40,016 nucleotides of DNA from JBLRWS01 sp047921075. GTDB lineage: Bacteria; Bacteroidota; Rhodothermia; Balneolales; Balneolaceae. A program made the translations under genes and the position numbers. Each line of letters opens with the position of its first letter. The stretch's first letter is position 1. Under the pieces are notes generated by a model. It was not told the origin of the DNA, searched no databases, and saw nothing but the letters and a program-made list of their open reading frames with translations. Shown here piece after piece: positions 22,800 through 31,829 of the stretch. The stretch covers positions 1 to 40,016 of the forward strand of contig JBLRWS010000020.1 in NCBI GenBank assembly GCA_047921075.1. Reading direction: 5' to 3'.

Positions 22800-25060
22800 T
22801 TCCCCGGCATGCCGGGTGGCTTCGAAGCTCTGGCAATCGGCTCCACAGAATCTTTCACATGATTCATCAGTGCGATGTGGGTGGAAACTTTCTGCTCTCC
22901 TTTTTTCCGTTCGACCTTCTTGTAACGGCCGTCCGATTTCATAATCCATCGCTGCTGATTGTCGCGCAGGTAGAGGTTGAGCATAAATTGCAGATAGGCC
23001 TTTAACCGAGGGTGGTCGATAGGGCAAAGAGCTTCTACCCTCGCATCCAGGTTTCTGTGCATCCAGTCGGCCGAGCCGATATAGTACAGATCATTTCCAC
23101 CGTTGTGGAAGTAGTAGCAACGGGAATGCTCCAGAAAGCGGCCTATGATAGCGTGCACCCGGATATTTTCACTGATCCCTTTTTTGCCGGGAATTAACCG
23201 GCAGACGCTCCGTACAATCAGATCGATGGATACTCCGGCCTGCGACGCCTCATACAGTTTCTGAATGAGCAGCGGATCTTCGAGGTTGTTCATCTTAGCA
23301 ATAATTCGGGCCGTTTTTCCTTTTTGGGCTTGAGCGATCTCTTTATCAATCAATTGCGTAAGCTGTGAACGCATATGTCGCGGAGCGACCAGCAATTGGT
23401 TGTACTCTTGATCGGGAGCATAGCCCGTCAGTAGATTAAAAAGATCCGTCACGTCCGACCCGATCTTATCGTTGCAGGTAAAAAAGCCCAGATCTTCGTA
23501 CAGCTGTGCGGTGTCCGGGTGATAATTCCCGGTTCCGATATGAACATATCGCCGCAGACGATCGGACTCCTCGCGTATCACCACCGTTAACTTGGAGTGA
23601 ATTTTAAGGCCCGGCAGCCCGTACGATACGTGCACGCCCGCTTTTTCGAGTCGTTGTGCCCAGGTGATGTTGCGTTCTTCATCAAAACGCGCTTTCAGCT
23701 CAACCAGAACAGCCACCTGTTTGCCCTCCTCGGCGGCGCGGATTAGCGCATGCATCCCCGGCGAATCGCTTGACGTTCGGTAGAGTGTTTGTTTAATGGC
23801 CAGTACGTTCGGGTCGTTGGCAGCCTCTTCAATAAACCGCTGCGTGGAGCTTTCGAAACTTTGATAGGGATGGTGCACCATAAAATCCTCTTTCCGAATC
23901 ACCTCAAACACATGAGGCGACCCTTCGTCGATCGCATGTCGAAAAACCGGATGCAGTGTCGGAGTCCAGTTCTCGTATCGCAAATGCCGAAACCCCTCCA
24001 CCTTGGTAAGCTGTGTGGCATCAGCCAGCCCCAGCGGCCCGTTCACCTCAAACACCTCGTTTTTTGCCACGCGCAGATGGTCAATCAGGTACTCTTTCAC
24101 ATCTTTCGGCATGGTAGCGTCCAGCTCCAGCCGCACCACCTCCGCAAAGCGACGCTCCCTGAGCTCCTCTTCTATCATCTCCAACAGGTCATCAGCCTCC
24201 TCGTCGTTTCGCTCCACATCGGCGCTGCGAGTTACCCGAAAGGTGTTGGCCGACTGAATCTCCATCCCCGGGAAAAACCGCTCCACTTTGTTGATCATAA
24301 TATCGCTGATCGACACCAGCACAATGTACTCGTCTCCTTTCTCTACGTCGATCCAGCGGGGACGGTTGGCCGGTATTTTGATGCGGGCAAAAAGGGTTTC
24401 ACCGGTCGACGGATTTTTAAGTTTAATTGCGAGAGATCGGCTTTTATTGGAGATAAATGGGAAGGGGTGCGCCTCATCTACCGCAAGTGGTGTCGAAATA
24501 GGATAGAGCTGCTCTTCGAAATAGCGGTCGGCCTGCTCTCGCTGTTCGCTGTTTAAATCGGTATACGCCGTAATGGCGATTCCCTCTTTACGTAAGGCGG
24601 GAACCAGCTCTTTAAAATAGCAGTTGCGATACGCATTGATCATTTTTTTCACATCGCTACGAATATCCTTCAATTGATCTTCCGGGGTGCGGCCATCTAC
24701 AGACAATTCGGTTACACCTGCATGCACCTGCCGCTTGAGTCCACCAACCCGTTTCTGGAAAAACTCATCCAAATTAGAACAGACAATGCCTATAAAATTG
24801 ACCCGTTCCAGAAGCGGCACCGCCGGATCTTTCGCTTCGGCCAGCACCCGCCAGTTAAACTGCAACCAGCTAAGCTCGTAGTTGCAGAAGTAATCACTGC
24901 CAAAAATTTTCAGTTCGCTCGCTTTCAAATCTTTCTGAAGCCCTTTTTTTGAATAGATTTCGTTCTTCTTGGGGTTGGCCAATGTTTTCTTTCTCGTTTT
25001 AACCTGAATTTCCAATGGGTCGGTCGATAGTTTATCCGGGGAAAAAGATTGTTCAGCCAT
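22796..25060 (-). CDS. ppk1: Polyphosphate kinase 1
   Basis: The 754-residue enzyme polymerises inorganic polyphosphate from ATP reversibly. The N and H domains occupy the first 360 residues, and the two PLD-like C domains the rest. The autophosphorylated histidine is His488 in GLKIHSKL, and a second conserved active-site His lies in MHRNLDARVEAL. NLDEFFQKRVGGLKRQV and DEAHPFPFISNKS are family blocks. An extra Lys-rich segment of about 45 residues (KTRKKTLANPKKNEIYSKKG) precedes the canonical start of the N domain. The gene is divergent from ruvB, with 115 AT-rich bases between, containing an 8-base dyad. Confidence 0.95.
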   Translation of the reverse strand: MAEQSFSPDKLSTDPLEIQVKTRKKTLANPKKNEIYSKKGLQKDLKASELKIFGSDYFCNYELSWLQFNWRVLAEAKDPAVPLLERVNFIGIVCSNLDEFFQKRVGGLKRQVHAGVTELSVDGRTPEDQLKDIRSDVKKMINAYRNCYFKELVPALRKEGIAITAYTDLNSEQREQADRYFEEQLYPISTPLAVDEAHPFPFISNKSRSLAIKLKNPSTGETLFARIKIPANRPRWIDVEKGDEYIVLVSISDIMINKVERFFPGMEIQSANTFRVTRSADVERNDEEADDLLEMIEEELRERRFAEVVRLELDATMPKDVKEYLIDHLRVAKNEVFEVNGPLGLADATQLTKVEGFRHLRYENWTPTLHPVFRHAIDEGSPHVFEVIRKEDFMVHHPYQSFESSTQRFIEEAANDPNVLAIKQTLYRTSSDSPGMHALIRAAEEGKQVAVLVELKARFDEERNITWAQRLEKAGVHVSYGLPGLKIHSKLTVVIREESDRLRRYVHIGTGNYHPDTAQLYEDLGFFTCNDKIGSDVTDLFNLLTGYAPDQEYNQLLVAPRHMRSQLTQLIDKEIAQAQKGKTARIIAKMNNLEDPLLIQKLYEASQAGVSIDLIVRSVCRLIPGKKGISENIRVHAIIGRFLEHSRCYYFHNGGNDLYYIGSADWMHRNLDARVEALCPIDHPRLKAYLQFMLNLYLRDNQQRWIMKSDGRYKKVERKKGEQKVSTHIALMNHVKDSVEPIARASKPPGMPGN

Positions 25061-25091
25061 AATGATGAAGAATCGTGTTCTGCTGAGCGGT

Positions 25092-25120
25092 TTAAGTTAC
25101 CTATATTATAATTAACTTAA
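25092..25120. promoter_or_regulatory. Dyad in the ppk1/ruvB divergent region
   Basis: TTAAGTTA and TAACTTAA form a perfect 8-base dyad with a 13-base AT-rich centre (CCTATATTATAAT), 32 bases from the ppk1 start and 56 from the ruvB start. It is a plausible operator or overlapping promoter region; no known PHO-box or LexA-like consensus is present. Confidence 0.35.
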
Positions 25121-25175
25121 TGTTAACCTGTAGCCTGGCGTGTTTTAACGCCCGATAACCCGATATTTTCTCAAT

Positions 25176-26201
25176 TTGCAAAATCCACTCCTTGATCCCG
25201 ATCAAAACGAGCCGGCTCTTGAAGAAACCCTGCGCCCCTCTTCGCTCAATGAGTTTGTGGGCCAGCAAAAAGTAATCCGAAACCTTTCGGTTTTCATTCA
25301 GGCAGCTCGCAAGCGAAACGAAGCCCTTGATCACGTTCTGCTTTCCGGGCCGCCCGGGTTGGGCAAAACCACACTGGCATATATTGTTGCCCGGGAGATG
25401 GATGTACAGATAAAGCCCACAACGGGACCGGTTCTCGAAAAGCCGGGCGACCTGGCGGGCCTGCTCACCAATCTTGAAGAAGGAGACGTCCTTTTTATTG
25501 ATGAGATTCACCGGTTAAATCCGGTTGTGGAAGAGTATCTGTACTCTGCGATGGAAGATTACAAGCTCGATATTGTGATCGACTCCGGGCCAAATGCGCG
25601 CAGTGTGCAGATCGACCTGAACCACTTTACACTGGTTGGTGCGACCACCCGAAAAGGGCTGCTTACGGCTCCTTTGCGTGCGCGTTTTGGTATCGATATG
25701 CGCCTCGATTATTATGATATTGAGCTGCTGCAACGAATTGCCCTTCGCACGGCACACATCCTGCAGTTTGGCATTACCGAAGGGGGCGCTCACGAAATTG
25801 CAAGGCGCAGCCGCGGCACGCCCCGAATTGTAAATAAGCTATTGCGACGCACACGTGATTTTGCCCAGGTAGACGGGCTCGACGCGATCGATGACGCCAT
25901 TGCCGACAAAGCGCTGAACGCGCTCGACGTTGACCATAACGGGCTGGACGAGATGGACGTGCGTATTCTGAAAGCGATTATCGAAACGTACAGCGGCGGG
26001 CCGGTTGGGCTGGGCACACTGGCTGTGGCTGTTGGCGAAGATAAGGGCACCATCGAAGAAGTTTACGAACCCTACCTGATCAAGGAAGGATTTCTGCAGC
26101 GAACACCAAAAGGCCGTATAGCGGCAGCCCGTGCTTATCAATATTTGGGTGTATCCCCTCAACGCAGCGATCAGGATCTGTTTAACGCCAAGGATTCATA
26201 A
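25176..26201 (+). CDS. ruvB: Holliday junction helicase motor subunit RuvB
   Basis: The 341-residue AAA+ ATPase drives branch migration with RuvA. Walker A is GPPGLGKTTLA, Walker B is LFIDEIHRL, sensor I is LVGATTRKGLLTAPLRARFG, and the C-terminal winged helix contains GPVGLGTLAVAVGEDKGTIEE, where the winged-helix DNA contacts lie. Length matches the family. The start is TTG; the in-frame sequence between the preceding stop and this codon has no ATG. RuvA and RuvC are not in the window, so the Ruv genes are dispersed. It is followed by metK on the same strand. Confidence 0.96.
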   Translation: MQNPLLDPDQNEPALEETLRPSSLNEFVGQQKVIRNLSVFIQAARKRNEALDHVLLSGPPGLGKTTLAYIVAREMDVQIKPTTGPVLEKPGDLAGLLTNLEEGDVLFIDEIHRLNPVVEEYLYSAMEDYKLDIVIDSGPNARSVQIDLNHFTLVGATTRKGLLTAPLRARFGIDMRLDYYDIELLQRIALRTAHILQFGITEGGAHEIARRSRGTPRIVNKLLRRTRDFAQVDGLDAIDDAIADKALNALDVDHNGLDEMDVRILKAIIETYSGGPVGLGTLAVAVGEDKGTIEEVYEPYLIKEGFLQRTPKGRIAAARAYQYLGVSPQRSDQDLFNAKDS

Positions 26202-26309
26202 CCTCTCCTGCGCAAATTCGTGCGGATACACAAACGTGCATGTGAATCCTTTTTTTATTTCGTACTTTTAGCACCGCAAAATTTACCGAACCTGTTCTTT
26301 ATTCGATCC

Positions 26310-27458
26310 ATGAAAAATCTATTTACATCTGAATCCGTATCCGAGGGGCATCCCGACAAAGTATCCGATCAAATTTCTGATGCCATCCTCGATGCCATGC
26401 TTACCAAAGACCCCAACTCGCGCGTAGCGGTCGAAACCCTTGTAACGACCGGGCTTGCCGTTGTGTCGGGCGAGGTATCAACCGAAGCCTATGTGGACAT
26501 TCAGGAAGAGGTTCGAAAGGTGATTCGTGAAATCGGCTACACCAAAGCGAGTTATCGTTTCGATGCCGATTCCTGCGGCGTTCTCTCCACAATTCATCAG
26601 CAAAGCCCCGATATTGCACAGGGTGTGGACGAGAAAAATGATAAACCTCAGGGTGCCGGCGATCAGGGAATGATGTTCGGCTACGCCACTACCGAGACGA
26701 AGGAGTACATGCCCATGACGCTGCAGTACTCTCATCAGCTGCTGAAAACACTGGCGCACATCCGCAAAGAGACCGCTCTTATGCCCTACCTTGGCCCCGA
26801 CAGCAAGAGCCAGGTAACGGTAGAGTATGACGAGAATAAAAAGCCGATTCGCATAGATACCATCGTAATTTCCACGCAGCATGATGAAGGCGTGGAGCAG
26901 GCCGAAATCAAAGCCGATATCAAAAAGCATCTTATTGCGGGCGTTATCCCCAAAGAGCTGATGGACAGCAATACCATCCTGCATGTAAATCCAACAGGAA
27001 AATTTGTGGTAGGCGGGCCTCACGGTGATACCGGCCTTACCGGGCGGAAAATTATCGTAGATACCTATGGCGGGCGCGGCGCCCACGGCGGTGGAGCATT
27101 TAGCGGAAAAGACGCCTCAAAGGTAGACCGAAGCGCTGCGTATGCTACACGTCATGTAGCTAAAAATATCGTAGCTGCCGAACTGGCCGAAGAGTGCCTG
27201 GTGCAGGTTGCCTACGCCATCGGGGTCGCCGAGCCGGTGTCGATCAACGTACATACCTACGGAACCGGAAAGGTAAGTGATGAGGTATTGGCCGATGCGA
27301 TTCTAAAAACGTTTGACCTGACACCTGCCGCTATCATTGAGCGATTTGATCTCAAAAAGCCGATTTTCCGAAACACCGCGGCATACGGACACTTTGGGCG
27401 AAACGAGTTTACCTGGGAAAAGCTCGATTATGTAGACAAGATCGCAAACGCGGTATAA
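26310..27458 (+). CDS. metK: S-adenosylmethionine synthetase
   Basis: The 382-residue enzyme makes SAM from methionine and ATP. SESVSEGHPDKVSDQISD at the N-terminus, the hexapeptide GAGDQG with GMMFGYA, and GGGAFSGKDASKVDRS in the middle-to-C-terminal part match all MetK signatures. The ATG at 26310 (MKNLFTSESV) is the standard start; the frame is open to a GTG 90 bases upstream but that extension is not conserved in sequence type. The 108-base gap before it is too short for most SAM riboswitches with expression platform, and I recognise none. Confidence 0.97.
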   Translation: MKNLFTSESVSEGHPDKVSDQISDAILDAMLTKDPNSRVAVETLVTTGLAVVSGEVSTEAYVDIQEEVRKVIREIGYTKASYRFDADSCGVLSTIHQQSPDIAQGVDEKNDKPQGAGDQGMMFGYATTETKEYMPMTLQYSHQLLKTLAHIRKETALMPYLGPDSKSQVTVEYDENKKPIRIDTIVISTQHDEGVEQAEIKADIKKHLIAGVIPKELMDSNTILHVNPTGKFVVGGPHGDTGLTGRKIIVDTYGGRGAHGGGAFSGKDASKVDRSAAYATRHVAKNIVAAELAEECLVQVAYAIGVAEPVSINVHTYGTGKVSDEVLADAILKTFDLTPAAIIERFDLKKPIFRNTAAYGHFGRNEFTWEKLDYVDKIANAV

Positions 27459-27470
27459 GCCTCGTTAACC

Positions 27471-27484
27471 TCCTCTTAAGAGGA
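27471..27484. other. 14-base perfect palindrome after metK
   Basis: TCCTCTTAAGAGGA is a perfect palindrome 12 bases past the metK stop. A second dyad, AAGCAGAT (27505-27512) with ATCTGCTT (27553-27560), spans to the base before the next start codon. The first could be a dimeric protein site; the second could fold over the ribosome-binding region of the amidohydrolase gene. No T-tract makes either an obvious terminator. Confidence 0.4.
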
Positions 27485-27560
27485 AACCAACGGCCGATTT
27501 TGCTAAGCAGATTTTTGTTCGTACACTCACTCATTGTTCGTGTTAACCAATGATCTGCTT

Positions 27561-28859
27561 ATGAACCTCCGAAACCTTTCACTTCTGATTGTGTTGCTGA
27601 TGGTGCCTGTATGGGCAGCAGCACAGTCATCACCTATCGCCTTTCAGGGAGCCACCATACTGCCCGTTAACGGAAATGAGATTTCCAACGGGACCCTCTT
27701 GATCCACAACGGGAAAATTGTGGCTGTAGGGCCGGCTACATCGGTCACTGTCCCATCCAATGCCACAACCATTGATGCCTCCGGGTCCGTCATTATGCCC
27801 GGCCTCGTAGACAGCCACTCCCATATCGGTGAGGGTGATGGCGGAGACCGTTCATCGGCCCTCCATCCCGATGTTCGCATCATGGACACGATCAACCCAA
27901 CCAGCGACTCCTTCAGGAAAGCACTTGCCGGGGGGATTACCGCTGTAAACATTATGCCGGGATCGGGCCATTTAATGAGCGGCCAAACCGTTTATCTTAA
28001 ATTACGGGAGGCCAACACCATTGAGGAGATGTTGATCTATACCGACGAAGATCGCACGATTTACGGCGGGCTTAAAATGGCCAATGGAACCAACTCCATC
28101 CGCTCTCAGGCCCCCTTTCCGGGTACACGCGCCCGATCGGCAGCAATGGTTCGGAACCTCTACGTGAAAGCTCAGGAGTACAAAACGAAGGTTGAGGCTG
28201 CCGGCGGCGACTCCGAGAAATTACCGCCGCGCGACCTGCAGATGGAAACACTGCTGGAGGTACTGGATGGCAAACGAATTGTTCATAACCATACCCATCG
28301 GCACGACGACATACTAACCGCCATTCGCCTGGCGCAGGAGTTTGGCTACCGGATGGTGCTCCATCACGTAAGTGAAGGCGGACAGGTGGCCGAAGAGATT
28401 GCAGCGGCCGGATATCCTGCCTCCATCATTGTTCTCGATTCGCGAGGCGGTAAGCATGAGGCGATTAACCTCGATTATGAAATCGGGCGCAAACTGGAAG
28501 AGGCGGGTGCGGATGTGGCTTACCACACCGACGATCCGATTACCGATTCGCGGCTCTTTCTGCGATCGGGAGCCTTTGGCATCCGCGCCGGCATGAGCCG
28601 ACAAAAAGCACTGGAAGCCCTTACCATTGCCAACGCCCGCATGATGGATATCGACGATCGAACGGGCAGTCTGGAACCGGGTAAAGATGCCGATTTTATA
28701 GTACTGAGTGGCGATCCGTTTAGTGTGTATACACACGTGCTGGAAACCTGGGTTGAGGGACAGAAAGTATGGGATCGATCCGATCCGGACGACCGACTCC
28801 ATGCCACGGGCGGTACCGAAGACATTCACTCACTACAAACCATGCACGGAGGGAACTAA
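27561..28859 (+). CDS. Periplasmic amidohydrolase (imidazolonepropionase-like)
   Basis: The 432-residue protein has a signal peptide ending WAAAQ and an amidohydrolase-superfamily TIM barrel. Metal ligands are visible: HSH at residues 86-88 after MPGLVDS, HNHTH near 242-246, HH at 268-269 and a late Asp in HTDDP (about 325). The C-terminal block GSLEPGKDADFIVLSGDP is the standard beta-sandwich segment. It should hydrolyse an amide or ring C-N bond in the periplasm; the substrate is unknown. It is followed after one base by a second, related gene, so the two are translationally coupled. The ATG at 27561 was chosen because it begins a good signal peptide. Confidence 0.88.
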   Translation: MNLRNLSLLIVLLMVPVWAAAQSSPIAFQGATILPVNGNEISNGTLLIHNGKIVAVGPATSVTVPSNATTIDASGSVIMPGLVDSHSHIGEGDGGDRSSALHPDVRIMDTINPTSDSFRKALAGGITAVNIMPGSGHLMSGQTVYLKLREANTIEEMLIYTDEDRTIYGGLKMANGTNSIRSQAPFPGTRARSAAMVRNLYVKAQEYKTKVEAAGGDSEKLPPRDLQMETLLEVLDGKRIVHNHTHRHDDILTAIRLAQEFGYRMVLHHVSEGGQVAEEIAAAGYPASIIVLDSRGGKHEAINLDYEIGRKLEEAGADVAYHTDDPITDSRLFLRSGAFGIRAGMSRQKALEALTIANARMMDIDDRTGSLEPGKDADFIVLSGDPFSVYTHVLETWVEGQKVWDRSDPDDRLHATGGTEDIHSLQTMHGGN

Positions 28860-28860
28860 G

Positions 28861-30081
28861 ATGAATCGATTATTGAAACGTATACTCGTTTTATCCACCG
28901 GATTGTGGTTAACGGCAGCCGCTATTGTATCTGCCCAGCAGATCGCTGTATTTGGGGAGATTGTGCACACGGCCAACGGAGAGCCCATCGAACAGGGATT
29001 AGTGCTTATTAAGGATGGCATCATTGAAGCCGTAGGGCCCGCATCGCAAGTTCGTATTCCGGACAACTACACTCGATATGAAGCCGCCGTAGTCACTCCC
29101 GGCCTGATCGATGCTCACTCGGTGGTGGGCCTCGCCGGAATGTACAATGTGGATCACGATCAGGACCAGCTTGAACGTTCATCTGCTATTCAGCCCGATC
29201 TGCGGGCCATGGATGCCTACAACGCCCGTGAAGAGCTGGTAGCCTTTCTGCGCAGCGTGGGTATTACCACCGTGCATACCGGCCACGGGCCCGGCGCACT
29301 GATCAGCGGGCAGACGATGATTGTAAAAACCGTAGGAACCACAGTAGATGAGGCCTTGGTTGATTCTACCTTCGCCCTGGCCATCACCCTTGGATCGGCA
29401 GTGGGCAGTAACTTTGACACGCCCGGCACCCGATCCAAATCGGTAGCGATGCTGCGACAAGAGCTTATCCGCGCCCAGGAGTACAGCCAAAAAGGAGACG
29501 AGCGATCCAAAGACCTGCGCCTGGACGCGCTGCAACACCTGCTCGAAGGCCGTATATACGGAATGGTAACTGCGCACTCTGTACGCGACATCCTAACCGC
29601 ACTGCGATTGCAGCGGGAGTTCGGGTTTAACCTGATTCTGGACGGCGCCTCCGAGGCGTATCTGGTTATCGATCAAATCAAAGAAGCCGGCGTGCCGGTC
29701 ATCATACACCCTACCATGATTCGTCCCTTTGGCGATGCCGAAAATGCCTCGTTTGAAACGGCCGGCATATTGGCTGACGCAGGAATTCCGGTCTTTTTCC
29801 AAAGCGGCTACGAAGCCTATGTGCCGAAAACACGGGTAGCACTTTACGAAGCTGCCATTGCGGTCGCCAACGGGTTTGATTACAATCACGCCATTCGTTC
29901 GCTCACCATCGATGCTGCCGGCTTACTGGGTATTTCGGAGCGGGTGGGATCTCTCGAACCGGGCAAAGATGCCGATCTGGTACTATTTAATGGTGATCCC
30001 TTTGAATACATCACCACAACCGATGCGGTGATTGTGAACGGACAGGTGGTGTATGAAAGGGAGTCTGCCGACAATAACTGA
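28861..30081 (+). CDS. Amidohydrolase homologue lacking metal ligands
   Basis: The 406-residue protein has a signal peptide (ending AAIVSAQ) and the same fold and C-terminal block (GSLEPGKDADLVLFNGDP) as its upstream neighbour. The catalytic residues have been lost: HSV at 86-88 replaces HSH, AHSVRD near 239 replaces the NHTHRHD block, DG at 261-262 replaces HH, and FQSGYE near 313-318 replaces HTDDP. It is therefore probably a non-catalytic partner that pairs with the active enzyme, though a different metal-free reaction cannot be excluded. The start ATG is one base past the upstream stop, indicating a single transcript and probable stoichiometric expression. Confidence 0.85.
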   Translation: MNRLLKRILVLSTGLWLTAAAIVSAQQIAVFGEIVHTANGEPIEQGLVLIKDGIIEAVGPASQVRIPDNYTRYEAAVVTPGLIDAHSVVGLAGMYNVDHDQDQLERSSAIQPDLRAMDAYNAREELVAFLRSVGITTVHTGHGPGALISGQTMIVKTVGTTVDEALVDSTFALAITLGSAVGSNFDTPGTRSKSVAMLRQELIRAQEYSQKGDERSKDLRLDALQHLLEGRIYGMVTAHSVRDILTALRLQREFGFNLILDGASEAYLVIDQIKEAGVPVIIHPTMIRPFGDAENASFETAGILADAGIPVFFQSGYEAYVPKTRVALYEAAIAVANGFDYNHAIRSLTIDAAGLLGISERVGSLEPGKDADLVLFNGDPFEYITTTDAVIVNGQVVYERESADNN

Positions 30082-30092
30082 CCAAGAGACCT

Positions 30093-30131
30093 GAACGATT
30101 CCAGAGGAGCGGGTGATCTCCGGAATCGTTC
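30093..30131. terminator. Hairpin between convergent genes
   Basis: GAACGATTCC and GGAATCGTTC form a perfect 10-base-pair stem, with a further GGAG/CTCC extension inside. It fills most of the 51-base gap between the second amidohydrolase stop and the mgtE stop. There is no T-tract, so it would have to act as a factor-assisted or 3'-stabilising structure for both transcripts. Confidence 0.6.
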
Positions 30132-30132
30132 G

Positions 30133-31479
30133 CTACCCCACGCCTAAATACCACGTGGCAATGCTGAAGTAGATCAACACACCGCCAATATCGGCGATAG
30201 ACGTAACCAGCGGGGCTGATGCGGTAGCCGGGTCGAGATTAAATCGTTGCAAGCCAAACGGCAGAGACATGCCTACAAGACTGCCAAAGAGTACGACAAT
30301 GATCATGGTGATAGAAACCACCGCAGCAACTTCCACTCCGCCACGATAGTACCCGATCCCCGATACCGCCACCGCCATCAGTATCCCGATGCCGAGTGCG
30401 ATAAAGATCTCTTTGCCCAGCAAGCGAAACCAATCGGCCAGCCGCACCGTACCGGTTGCCAACGCCCGCACCATAAGCGTGGCCGCCTGCGAGCCGGCAT
30501 TTCCCCCACTGTCAATCAACAATGGCAGAAAGAAAACAAGAGCCACAACTGCTTCGATGGTGTTCTCGAAATAGGCGATTCCGGCACCGGAAAAGATATT
30601 CATAAATACAAGTATCAGCAGCCACGGCAGCCGTTTCATAATCATAGCTGCAATACTTGCATCGGCCAGATTCATTTTACCCAGGCTTACCGATCCCATT
30701 TTATGAAAGTCGTCGGTCGCCTCTTCTTCAAGTACGTCCATCACATCATCAAAGGTGATGATGCCCACCAGCTTGCCATCTTCGTCCATTACCGGCAGGG
30801 CAATCAGGTCATATTTTGAAAGCAATTCGGCCGATTTTTCCTGTGATTCGTTAGCCATCACACGTACAATGTCGGTGGTCATCAAATCGTCCACCTTTTC
30901 GTTGAGTGTTGCCAGCATCAGCTCTCTGAGCGACACAAATCCAACCAATTCGCGGTTATCGCCCAGTACATAGATGGTGTATATCGTCTCTTTATCGGGT
31001 GCTTCCCGCTTGATTTTTTTGATCGCCTCTCGCACCGAGTTGTATCGGTACACCCACACATAGTCGGAGGTCATGACCGCGCCGGCTGTGCCTTCCTCGT
31101 AATTGCTGAGGCGCAAGATATCTTCACGTTCAGCTTTTGCCAGTGAGCGAATCACCGTTTCACTCAGCTTATCGTCGAGGCTCTGCAGGAGGTCTACCCG
31201 GTCATCGTGAGACATCATCGACACCAGCTTCACCAGCCGGTTAAACTTCATGGAGGTAGCCAGATGCTGCTGGACCGAATCACTCAGGTGATGGAAAACA
31301 GCTACTTTCTGCTCCAGATCGAGTGTATTAAAGATCGGCAGCAGCTCGCCTTCTCCAAACTGATCCATCAAATCAGCCAGGGTGGCCGGGTGCAGCTCAC
31401 TTACCTCATCACGAATGATTTGTAGAATTTCTTCGGAAGCTTGCGGCTCGAGAAGCTCTAATAACTTTTCTTTTTCCAT
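30133..31479 (-). CDS. mgtE: Magnesium transporter MgtE
   Basis: The 448-residue protein has the full MgtE layout: an N-terminal helical superfamily domain (residues 1-130), two CBS domains (about 135-255) that bind magnesium and gate the channel, and five membrane helices (about 285-445) with the selectivity region SGGNAGSQAATLMVRALATG and the conserved Asp in PLVTSIADIGGVLIYF. It imports magnesium when cytosolic levels are low. The leader upstream is unusually long (350 bases) and contains long-range complementary segments. The gene faces the amidohydrolases convergently. Confidence 0.95.
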   Translation of the reverse strand: MEKEKLLELLEPQASEEILQIIRDEVSELHPATLADLMDQFGEGELLPIFNTLDLEQKVAVFHHLSDSVQQHLATSMKFNRLVKLVSMMSHDDRVDLLQSLDDKLSETVIRSLAKAEREDILRLSNYEEGTAGAVMTSDYVWVYRYNSVREAIKKIKREAPDKETIYTIYVLGDNRELVGFVSLRELMLATLNEKVDDLMTTDIVRVMANESQEKSAELLSKYDLIALPVMDEDGKLVGIITFDDVMDVLEEEATDDFHKMGSVSLGKMNLADASIAAMIMKRLPWLLILVFMNIFSGAGIAYFENTIEAVVALVFFLPLLIDSGGNAGSQAATLMVRALATGTVRLADWFRLLGKEIFIALGIGILMAVAVSGIGYYRGGVEVAAVVSITMIIVVLFGSLVGMSLPFGLQRFNLDPATASAPLVTSIADIGGVLIYFSIATWYLGVG

Positions 31480-31829
31480 CCTGAACCTCCATGATATCCA
31501 GCTACTGCATGGCCAACGTTCAGGGATGTGACCCTATGTGGAAGGGGATCTCTGGTAGCGGCTGACAGCTGCTGGTTGCAGTGGATTATGTTTTTTATGT
31601 ATGTGCCTGCCCGGGTCGTCCATGTAGCAACTGCTGTTAAGGGTCGAGCGCTGTGAGCGCGGTAAATGATACCCCGATTCTTTAGAAATTTCAACAGAAC
31701 GAAAAGAAATGAACAACGGGTGCATCTGGTGAACGTACGGAAGCATCTCTTCTGTTAGGCTGGCATGCAATCGTTCTTCAATCCAACGGTGAGGATTCGT
31801 ACCTTTCCTTGTTTAGGTCAAAACCCTCC
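31480..31829. ncRNA. 350-base non-coding gap: candidate structured mgtE leader
   Basis: No credible gene lies here. Read towards mgtE (minus strand), GCTACATGG (31628-31620) can pair with CCATGCAGTAGC (31512-31501) with a three-base bulge, closing a domain of about 107 bases, while the overlapping GTTGC (31631-31627) can instead pair with GCAAC (31579-31575), giving mutually exclusive folds. Inner AGGG/CCCT and upstream GCGC/GCGC hairpins add to the structure. It does not contain the conserved M-box segments, so it is not called a known riboswitch. The uvrA promoter must lie in the right part (31690-31829), where I see no clear element. Confidence 0.35.

Noticed and set aside
26220..26309. 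GTG start adding 30 residues to MetK
   Set aside because: The canonical MetK N-terminus begins a few residues before SESVSEGHPDK, at the ATG at 26310; the extension has no family similarity.
26202..26309. SAM riboswitch before metK
   Set aside because: The gap is only 108 bases and no SAM-I, SAM-II or SAM-IV type core could be recognised.
28708..28860. Earlier start for the second amidohydrolase homologue overlapping the first gene
   Set aside because: The ATG at 28861 starts a good signal peptide and is one base after the upstream stop; the longer version would bury that signal peptide.
31480..31829. Known M-box (ykoK) magnesium riboswitch upstream of mgtE
   Set aside because: The conserved M-box segments are not present in the leader on the minus strand; only generic pairing potential is seen, so it is listed as a candidate structure and not as a known riboswitch.
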